Shown here piece by piece: positions 17,405 through 24,210 of a DNA stretch of 64,000 nt. This DNA is from CAYNWT01 sp964450955 (lineage in GTDB: Bacteria; Planctomycetota; Planctomycetia; Planctomycetales; Planctomycetaceae). The first letter of the stretch is position 1; each line of letters begins with the position of its first letter. A program made the translations under genes and the position numbers. Under the pieces are notes generated by a model. It had not been told where the DNA came from. It searched no databases and saw only the letters and a program-made list of their open reading frames with translations. The DNA lies in NCBI GenBank assembly GCA_964450955.1, contig CAYVFI010000017.1, positions 68,863-132,862 on the forward strand, in the 5' to 3' direction.

Positions 17405-19450
17405 ATGTTTGCACGAGTACTTTGTCTTTTCTTGACGGGAATTGCGGTTATCGGCGGAACAACAACGTTAGCCGCGCCGCTTCAGACGCCCACCGCCCCC
17501 ACCGCCCAGGCGTCACCGGAAAATATCGACAACCCATTCCCGGATCGCGTTCGGGCGCCGGACGGTATTCTGGATGGCGGCAAAGAGTGGTTGAATACCA
17601 CTGGCCCAATCGGTCTGAAAGATCTGCGCGGCAAGATTGTGGTGATCGACTTTTGGACTTACTGCTGTATCAACTGCATGCACGTGCTGCCGGACCTTAA
17701 GTACCTGGAGCAGAAGTACCCGAATGAACTTGTGGTTATCGGAGTGCACTCGGCCAAGTTCACGAACGAAAAAGAATCGAACAACATCCGACAGGCCATC
17801 ATGCGACATGAGATTGAACATCCCGTGGTCAACGACGCTGAGATGACGATCTGGGGCAAGTTTGGTGTCCGATCGTGGCCGACGCTGGCCATCATCGATC
17901 CGGAAGGGTTTTATTGTGGGGCTCAGCCCGGTGAAGGGAACCGCGAGTTGCTGGACGCAATTGTTGGTCGGTTGGTGAAGTACCACCGGGCCAGGAAGAC
18001 GTTGGATGAGTCGCCGATTGAGTTCAATCTGGAGCGTGACAAAGTCGAACCAACACCGCTTCGGTATCCCGGCAAGGTTTTGGCTGACACCGAAGGCAAC
18101 CGAATCTTCGTCGCCGACACAGGTAACAACCGAATCATTGTTTCTGATATGAACGGCCAGGTGCTGTCGGTCATCGGTAACGGTGCAATTGGATTGAAGG
18201 ACGGCAGTTTTACCGACGCTGAGTTCGACCATCCGCAGGGACTGGCGCTTGTTGAAGATCAGCTGTATGTCGCTGATACAGAAAACCACAGCATTCGCGC
18301 GGTTGACCTGACGAAGAAAACAGTGACCACGATTGCAGGTACTGGTAAGCAATCGCGACGAAGGGGCAACGGCGGGCTGGCTAAGGCGACTCCGCTAAAC
18401 AGCCCTTGGGCGATCCAGCATCTGGACGGGATTTTGTTTATCGCGATGGCTGGTCCGCATCAACTGTGGCAGTACGTCATCGGTGGGGATGAGATTACCG
18501 TATACGCCGGTTCGGGCGCGGAGGATGTGATTAACGGACCACTGAAGACTGCCGCCCTGGCTCAGCCTTCAGGCCTGGCAAGTGATGGCAACTGGCTTTA
18601 CGTGGCCGACAGCGAAGGTTCTGCTATTCGGCGAGTGGCGACCAGTGCTGACGGTGATGTCTCTACGATCGCAGGTACGTCCGAACTACCGCGCGGGCAA
18701 TCACTGTTTGCGTTTGGTGACATCGACGGAGTTGGCCGGGACGCCAGACTTCAGCATCCACTGGGTGTGGCTCTCAAAGATGACACGCTTTACATCGCTG
18801 ACAGCTACAACCACAAGATAAAGAAATTGGCCGTCAGAACGGGCAAAGTTTCAACATGGTTGGGCGACGGCAAATCGGGCGCGACTATCAAACCGGCACG
18901 ACTGTCTGAACCGGGGGGGCTGGCAGTGACTGCGACCGAACTGCTGATCGCCGACACCAACAACCACCGCATCTGCCGTGCAAGTCTGGCTGACGGCAGC
19001 ATGACCGTGATGAAGTTTGACGGGCTTCAGCCTCCGACGCCTCCGAAGCGAAGTGTTTTTGGCGACGTGAAGCCGGTCGTTCTGGAGGCTCAGAAGATCA
19101 AACCTGGCAGGACAATCACGGTTCAAATACCGCTGGACATTCCCGAGGGTTACAAGATTAACAAGGAGATGCCAGTGATGTGGCAGGCCACAAACGTGGA
19201 CGACACGGCCGCCGTCATCAAGGTTCCAAAGGAATCGGCTCCTGCTCGTACATCGGTAGAAGGAACGACGGTTCGCTTAAGTCTGCCACTGAACGAGGCG
19301 GTTACTCAGGGCCAGATGCAACTTGTGATCCGCTATGGCTACTGCCGGGATGGAGTCGGTGGTCTTTGTAAGATGTCTACCAAAGCCTGGCGAATCCCGA
19401 TGCTTCTTGACGCTGCGGGAGTATCGGACTTAACCGTTTCAGACGAATAA
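17405..19450 (+). CDS. NHLRC2-like thioredoxin/NHL-repeat protein
   Basis: 681 residues. A signal peptide is followed by a thioredoxin-fold domain (about 50-200) with the unusual motif YCCINCMHVLP, giving a CxxC pair at about Cys88 and Cys91. This motif is the hallmark of animal NHLRC2 and its bacterial relatives. An NHL beta-propeller follows (about 215-545) with repeats such as IFVADTGNNRIIV, LYVADTENHSIRAV and LYIADSYNHKIKKL. The C-terminal about 110 residues form a beta-domain. The exported location suggests periplasmic redox or scaffold work; the substrate is unknown. The start ATG 17405 has no clear Shine-Dalgarno. Confidence 0.92.
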   Translation: MFARVLCLFLTGIAVIGGTTTLAAPLQTPTAPTAQASPENIDNPFPDRVRAPDGILDGGKEWLNTTGPIGLKDLRGKIVVIDFWTYCCINCMHVLPDLKYLEQKYPNELVVIGVHSAKFTNEKESNNIRQAIMRHEIEHPVVNDAEMTIWGKFGVRSWPTLAIIDPEGFYCGAQPGEGNRELLDAIVGRLVKYHRARKTLDESPIEFNLERDKVEPTPLRYPGKVLADTEGNRIFVADTGNNRIIVSDMNGQVLSVIGNGAIGLKDGSFTDAEFDHPQGLALVEDQLYVADTENHSIRAVDLTKKTVTTIAGTGKQSRRRGNGGLAKATPLNSPWAIQHLDGILFIAMAGPHQLWQYVIGGDEITVYAGSGAEDVINGPLKTAALAQPSGLASDGNWLYVADSEGSAIRRVATSADGDVSTIAGTSELPRGQSLFAFGDIDGVGRDARLQHPLGVALKDDTLYIADSYNHKIKKLAVRTGKVSTWLGDGKSGATIKPARLSEPGGLAVTATELLIADTNNHRICRASLADGSMTVMKFDGLQPPTPPKRSVFGDVKPVVLEAQKIKPGRTITVQIPLDIPEGYKINKEMPVMWQATNVDDTAAVIKVPKESAPARTSVEGTTVRLSLPLNEAVTQGQMQLVIRYGYCRDGVGGLCKMSTKAWRIPMLLDAAGVSDLTVSDE

Positions 19451-19568
19451 AATGGACCCAACGGGTCGATTGACCTGTTTGTGCCAATTGTGCGGGAAAG
19501 GTGATGCTTTTAGCTTGGACAAGGTAGAAGTTACGCACTAGATTCATCTAACGAGGGCCACGTATTGA

Positions 19569-19616
19569 ACTACATTTTTGAGGCGTTTTGGCTCACTCTG
19601 AGCCACCAGATGTAGT
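19569..19616 (+). other. Structured leader upstream of the sugar transferase
   Basis: Outer arms ACTACAT (19569-19575) and ATGTAGT (19610-19616) enclose an inner 6-bp stem TGGCTC / GAGCCA with a 5-nt loop. It lies 24 bp before the start codon at 19641. There is no T-run, so it is not a classical terminator. It may control translation of the downstream gene or be a protein-binding palindrome. Confidence 0.35.
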
Positions 19617-19640
19617 TAGTCTCTCGCTTCGGCACCAATC

Positions 19641-20489
19641 ATGGAAACTCCAGTTATCACACCGTCAGAATCTCCCGTCACGGGAGATTTCAGCGATCTC
19701 TTTGAGCAGTTCTCTCCGTCGGAGGAACTCAACGATACCGGCTGGCTGACGGAATTGAACCTGTCGCAACCGCGCCGTAATTTGCAGTGCCTGAGTCGCG
19801 GCGCCCAGATTCGTAAACGCATTGTGGATGTCATTGGGGCTCTGTTTTTGCTGACTCTGGCTTCGCCCATCATCGCGTTGTTCGCGTTGTTGGTTAAACT
19901 GACGTCACCGGGACCGCTGATATACAAGCAGCTTCGCGTCGGCGTGAACCTGCGTGAGAAAACCAAGACAGACCGCCGTCAAAGGGACGCTGGTGTTCCT
20001 GAAGGCATGTCTGAGCGGCGGCTAAACGAAGACCGACGAGTCAAGCAAAACTTCGGGCGCCCGTTTGTTCTGTACAAATTCCGTTCGATGCGCGTCGATG
20101 CTGAAACCAACGGTGCTCAACTTGCCAGCAAGAATGATCCACGCGTAACGCGCATCGGACGCTTCATGCGAATGACTCGCATCGACGAATTGCCACAGTT
20201 GATCAATGTACTTCGCGGCGATATGTCTCTGGTTGGACCACGTCCGGAGCGACCGTTCTTTATCGAACAACTGTCGGACCAGATTCCAAACTACTTGAAT
20301 CGTCTGGGTCTCAAGCCTGGTGTGACAGGTGTTGCTCAGGTTCTTAACGGTTACGACAATGACCTTGAGAGCTTTCGACGCAAGGTTGCCTATGACCTTC
20401 TGTACCTGCAGAACTGCTGTCTGTGGAATGACTTCAAAATCCTGCTGCGTACAGTATGGGTCGTCATCTCGGGTCACGGTGCCTGCTAA
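19641..20489 (+). CDS. Polyprenyl-phosphate sugar-1-phosphate transferase
   Basis: 282 residues of the bacterial sugar transferase family (catalytic domain of WbaP/WcaJ/PglC type). It transfers a sugar-1-phosphate to undecaprenyl phosphate, the first membrane step of exopolysaccharide or glycan assembly. Seen are one reentrant or membrane helix (VIGALFLLTLASPIIALFAL), FVLYKFRSMRVDAE, RIGRFMRMTRIDELPQ and NVLRGDMSLVGPRPERP. An extra charged loop of about 30 residues (about 108-140) sits before FRSM. The short form lacks the multi-helix N-terminal domain of WbaP. The SLBB export protein at 50444 could act in the same pathway. A strong terminator follows. Confidence 0.93.
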   Translation: METPVITPSESPVTGDFSDLFEQFSPSEELNDTGWLTELNLSQPRRNLQCLSRGAQIRKRIVDVIGALFLLTLASPIIALFALLVKLTSPGPLIYKQLRVGVNLREKTKTDRRQRDAGVPEGMSERRLNEDRRVKQNFGRPFVLYKFRSMRVDAETNGAQLASKNDPRVTRIGRFMRMTRIDELPQLINVLRGDMSLVGPRPERPFFIEQLSDQIPNYLNRLGLKPGVTGVAQVLNGYDNDLESFRRKVAYDLLYLQNCCLWNDFKILLRTVWVVISGHGAC

Positions 20490-20520
20490 CGAAAACAATT
20501 CGCTGAACCACAGGAATAGA

Positions 20521-20549
20521 AGGGACACCAGTCGGTGTCCCTTTTTTAT
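20521..20549 (+). terminator. Rho-independent terminator
   Basis: A 9-bp stem AGGGACACC / GGTGTCCCT with loop AGTC is followed directly by a T-rich tract (TTTTTATT). It lies 32 bp after the sugar transferase stop. Confidence 0.92.
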
Positions 20550-20663
20550 TTGCATGTACCGCACGCAAGTGCGGGTATTCTTAGACTCTTTGGGACGACC
20601 CGCGTGAGTCCCATCGGTTCCATCGGTTACTGAAGAGACCAGAAACGAAGTCAGGCAATCAAC

Positions 20664-21944
20664 ATGGCGAACGTAACCCTGCGACTTTCCCGAGTCATCC
20701 TTCTGTGGACTATCGGTCTTTGTCTACCCAGTGCGACGTCGGCTGAAGATGCTGGTAAGCCGCTGCGAATCTACATTCTTGCTGGCCAATCCAACATGGT
20801 TGGCACAGGTGCGATCTCCGCCATTGACTACATCGGCGATGATCCCGCCACGGCACCGCTACTGAAAAGCATGCTGGATTCTGAGGGCAAACCTCGCACC
20901 TGTAAGCGAGTTTGGATCTCCTCACTGAATGGGAAGTACCGCACTTATGGTGGCGAGGGGGTTGGCAAACTGTCCGCCGGGTATGGGCTGCGAAAAGACG
21001 ATCCAACCCAGCCCGGTGACTGTATCGGCCCTGAATACACCTTCGGCATCACGATGGAAGAGAGCTACGACGGTCCAATTTTGCTCATCAAGACTGCCTG
21101 GGGTGGCAAGAGCCTGCACGTCGAATACAGACCACCCAGCGGGGGTGAGTACGTCATGCCCGACGCCATGATTGCGAAACTTCAGCAGAAGCCGGGAGCT
21201 CTTCGAAAGAAGCAGGCTGACCTGAAGAAATACACTGGGAAGTACTATCGCTACATGATCGACCACGTGAACATGGTTCTGTCTGACATAGACCGTGTCT
21301 GTCCGGACTACGACCAAACCGCCGGTTACCAGCTGGCAGGGTTCGTTTGGTTTCAGGGGTGGAATGACTACGTCGCTACCGTTCAATACCCGTTGTCCGA
21401 CGGCGACAAACAGTACGCTCCTTACAGCGACCTGCTGTGTCACTTTATTCGTGACGTTCGGCGCGAATTGAAAACGCCCGAACTTCCGTTCGTGATCGGC
21501 GTCACCGGCATCAACGGAGACCACACGCCGGGTCTCTTCAACAATGTCGCTAAATCCAAACTACGAATGGAACGCTTTCGCAAAGCCATGACCGCTCCGG
21601 CCTTGTTACCAGAGTTTCAGGGATCCGTAACAGCCGTCCCAACCGCGCCGTTTTGGGACAAGAAGCTGGCGGCTCTTGGAATGAAGCAACTCAAAGTCAG
21701 GCGAATGAGAACCTCACTGCTTAAGAAGTCCTCAAACGGTCCCAATGCAGACGGTTCAATGACCCCGGCTGAGATCAAGAACTTCATGGCGGACTACAAC
21801 GCCAAAATCTTTTCGCCGGAGGATCTCAAACTAAAAGACCGCGCGTCGGGAAGTGGAGGCTTCGTCCACTACTACGGCAGCGCCAAGTTCCACGCTCAGG
21901 CGGGGCAGGCGTTTGCGAAAGCTTTACTAAGCAGCTCCAGGTAG
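20664..21944 (+). CDS. Secreted SASA-family (sialate O-acetylesterase-like) esterase
   Basis: 426 residues with a signal peptide ending near SATSA. RIYILAGQSNMVGTG is the catalytic GQSNM block of the SASA/DUF303 SGNH-type hydrolases, with the nucleophilic Ser. KTAWGGKSLH and GFVWFQGWNDY are the further conserved blocks. These exported enzymes remove O-acetyl groups from sialic acids or plant and algal polysaccharides; the substrate here is not deducible. The C-terminal third is charged and unlike typical members. It follows a terminator and so is probably its own transcription unit. Confidence 0.9.
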   Translation: MANVTLRLSRVILLWTIGLCLPSATSAEDAGKPLRIYILAGQSNMVGTGAISAIDYIGDDPATAPLLKSMLDSEGKPRTCKRVWISSLNGKYRTYGGEGVGKLSAGYGLRKDDPTQPGDCIGPEYTFGITMEESYDGPILLIKTAWGGKSLHVEYRPPSGGEYVMPDAMIAKLQQKPGALRKKQADLKKYTGKYYRYMIDHVNMVLSDIDRVCPDYDQTAGYQLAGFVWFQGWNDYVATVQYPLSDGDKQYAPYSDLLCHFIRDVRRELKTPELPFVIGVTGINGDHTPGLFNNVAKSKLRMERFRKAMTAPALLPEFQGSVTAVPTAPFWDKKLAALGMKQLKVRRMRTSLLKKSSNGPNADGSMTPAEIKNFMADYNAKIFSPEDLKLKDRASGSGGFVHYYGSAKFHAQAGQAFAKALLSSSR

Positions 21945-22080
21945 AACCATCAGATCGTGGTCTGTGTCATCATAGCCTCGGGCGTAAGCGTCGCCTGTGC
22001 GGCGGGTTGATTCGGGTTCCGCCTTGGTTTGACTAGATGTGGCGAGACGTGAAGTGACTGTGTGCAACGGCTGCAGTTGC

Positions 22081-22548
22081 TTAGGGCAGGAACCGATTTG
22101 GCCAGTAGATGCTTGGAGCCGGGATTCCCGCATTGACCAATGAGCCTCGCAGTTGTTCTTCAGCAGACGCCCTCGCGCTTTCTCGGCGCAGGACTTTGAC
22201 TCGAACCCCGGTATCGTCGCCCCGGGCAATTTTGGCCAGGGACACAACCTGGTCCACCGACGCCGCCCGGTACTCTTCCTGACCGTCGCGTTTTGTTAGC
22301 ACCGCGTATTCGTGTCCGTCTATCAGGACGGTCAGAACGTTGTCTTCCAGGCCGGTTTTGGTGAGATCGTCTGCAGTCTCAACAGGCCCACCGCCGGTTG
22401 CAGCCGCAGCCGCACTGGCGTTCCCCTGGGCTCCTTCGCCGCCGCCGAATCCTGGGATCCCTGAATACATCCCGATAAGGAATGCGACAACCACGGCAGC
22501 ACCAACGCCCTTTACTGCCGCGTTGCTGCTTTTCTTCTTCTTTGCCAT
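22081..22548 (-). CDS. Membrane-anchored partner of an ExbB/ExbD-type motor, unknown
   Basis: 155 residues. A basic N-terminus (MAKKKKSSNAAVKG) precedes one membrane helix (about 15-30), a Gly/Ala-rich linker, and a small domain (about 60-150) containing VLIDGHEYAVLTKRDGQEEYR and RGSLVNAGIPAPSIYW. I do not recognise the family. It is the last gene of a tight operon with the ExbB- and ExbD-like genes (33 bp spacing). The layout (inner-membrane anchor, linker, periplasmic domain) resembles a TonB- or TolA-like transducer, but it lacks the Pro-rich stretch and TonB C-terminal motif. Confidence 0.7.
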   Translation of the reverse strand: MAKKKKSSNAAVKGVGAAVVVAFLIGMYSGIPGFGGGEGAQGNASAAAAATGGGPVETADDLTKTGLEDNVLTVLIDGHEYAVLTKRDGQEEYRAASVDQVVSLAKIARGDDTGVRVKVLRRESARASAEEQLRGSLVNAGIPAPSIYWPNRFLP

Positions 22549-22581
22549 GTCCAGTCTCCGGTATGTGACCCGCTGGAATTC

Positions 22582-23385
22582 TTACTTGTTTCCTGCTCGG
22601 AGAGAAGGCCCTGTTGGGCTGAAACCCAGAACTGCGAACTCAAACCAATTTCGTCCGCCGCTGTCTTCCCTCATTCGAGCGAGTGCTGCCGGTAGAGCAT
22701 CCTGAGAACGCTGTCGGATTCCCGCACTTGCGTCGCCGTAGCTGAACATCAGGATCACAAGCGTTTTGGGTTCGGGGAAAGACTTGTAGGCATCAAATAG
22801 TCCGTCTTCGATTTCGCTTTGCGTCTTCGCTCGAAACTTCCTGACCAACTCACCGTTGTCCAGTTCGATTGTTCCGTCTGCTGTGACGTAGATTTCCCAA
22901 ACATCACACCGTTTTTTCATCTCGCCATAGCTGATCAGGGTCTTTAAGAGTTCGCGACCGTTCTTCTGCTGCAGTCCCTTAAGCGTTCGGCGAATATTGG
23001 CTGATTGTTCTGGCGTGTACGCTTTCTGTCCGGGCTTGATTCCCAGCAGTTCGTTGACTGTATTTTCGGGTACGTCAAACAGCTCTGCCAGCATTTCTCC
23101 GGAGCGATTTTGCTGATCCAGGATACTCTTGAACGCCTGATCGTAGTACTCCCGCTTATTTTGAACGTCTCGCATCTTGAGATTGTGCGCGGCGTCCATT
23201 TTCCTGCGTAGCTCTTCTGCCTGAGCCAACAGTGTTTGTCGCATCTCAGCAGCTCGCGTCTCCAGCATCGCGTCCGCTTTGTTTGAAGTCTGTTGGACCT
23301 CAATAAACTGCGCGAAGATAACGATCAGCAGTAGGTCCAGCAGCGGTGTTAGCTGGAAAGTCATCTTGCGTGGCAGCAGGATCAC
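22582..23385 (-). CDS. ExbD/TolR-like protein with extended periplasmic domain
   Basis: 267 residues, about twice the length of ExbD. The N-terminal membrane segment MTFQLTPLLDLLLIVIFAQF carries the conserved proton-channel Asp (Asp17) in the PLLD motif of ExbD/TolR. A coiled-coil region (about 35-90) and a helical region follow. A C-terminal domain (about 150-260) contains CDVWEIYVTADGTIEL and PKTLVILMFSYGDAS. In the family, ExbD and ExbB form a proton-driven motor acting on an outer-envelope partner. Here the extra domain could be the effector or peptidoglycan contact. It overlaps the ExbB-like gene by 4 bp. Confidence 0.8.
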   Translation of the reverse strand: MILLPRKMTFQLTPLLDLLLIVIFAQFIEVQQTSNKADAMLETRAAEMRQTLLAQAEELRRKMDAAHNLKMRDVQNKREYYDQAFKSILDQQNRSGEMLAELFDVPENTVNELLGIKPGQKAYTPEQSANIRRTLKGLQQKNGRELLKTLISYGEMKKRCDVWEIYVTADGTIELDNGELVRKFRAKTQSEIEDGLFDAYKSFPEPKTLVILMFSYGDASAGIRQRSQDALPAALARMREDSGGRNWFEFAVLGFSPTGPSLRAGNK

Positions 23386-24068
23386 GGTTCCTCTCCTGGA
23401 GACGTGACCTGGAGCGACAGTTCCCGCTTGGCTCGAGCCACCATCTCACGGACGTGGTCTCGGTTTGAGTTGAGTCGGAAGAAACCTGTTTCCAGCATGC
23501 TGTTAATAAACATCAACAGAATCGCAGCCGTGAGTCCGGCAAACGTTGACCAGATGGCGTCGCCGAAACTGCCAACGATGCCGGCCAGTGTGGCTGACGC
23601 TTCGGCGGCTTTGTCAGCCTGCAGTGCAGAACCGATTGCCAGAATTGTGCCCAGAACACCGGCCAGTGGGTAGGCTTCAATCATGGTTCGGCAAATGTTG
23701 TACGACGTCGAAAACGACATCGAATCCAGGTAACCGCGGCGTTCGTCCAGGATGTTCATTCTTAGCAAACACTCGTGCCGGTCTGCTCCGCGAGTTTCGT
23801 CTGCCAGTACGTCATTGACGTCGGCGATGAACGCTTCAATCTGATCTGAGTAATGGCCGCCCTTGCTAAGGACACTGCGATGTCTAAGCCCGCGGGTGAA
23901 TTCATCCAACGAACCGACAATGCGCCGCAGGTCCCGCCCTGACCAAACCCACAGCACAAAAAACGCAAACAGATGCGCGGCGCAGGCTCCTACAATGATG
24001 ACCGTCGACATGCCGGACAACCGCTCAAGCAGCTCCGGCGAAATCTCAGGCATCTGTATCTGCAACAC
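23382..24068 (-). CDS. MotA/TolQ/ExbB-family proton channel protein
   Basis: 228 residues. Three membrane segments are visible: about 18-42, and the pair AYPLAGVLGTILAIGSAL and GDAIWSTFAGLTAAILLMFI. The last two match the conserved TolQ/ExbB block. The large cytoplasmic loop between helices 1 and 2 is typical. Together with the next gene it should form a proton channel that converts proton-motive force into movement in the envelope. It is the first gene of a three-gene operon. No TolA, TolB, Pal or TonB gene is visible nearby. Confidence 0.88.
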   Translation of the reverse strand: MLQIQMPEISPELLERLSGMSTVIIVGACAAHLFAFFVLWVWSGRDLRRIVGSLDEFTRGLRHRSVLSKGGHYSDQIEAFIADVNDVLADETRGADRHECLLRMNILDERRGYLDSMSFSTSYNICRTMIEAYPLAGVLGTILAIGSALQADKAAEASATLAGIVGSFGDAIWSTFAGLTAAILLMFINSMLETGFFRLNSNRDHVREMVARAKRELSLQVTSPGEEP

Positions 24069-24210
24069 TTATCCGAACTCCTCGCGCCCACAAGATAAAC
24101 TCCCTGAACGCCGAAACCGACTGCGGCAGGCGATCGCCGATCAGGAAAGAGCCTCCTTCTCGCGGAATTAGGGTAATGCATACCCTCTAAACTCGTCCAG
24201 ATGCGTCTTT

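Noticed and set aside
22081..24068. Zorya-type defence system (ZorAB motor)
   Set aside because: The motor is ExbB/ExbD-like, the second protein lacks an OmpA domain, and no ZorC, ZorD or ZorE gene is adjacent; the SNF2 helicase lies 18 kb away.
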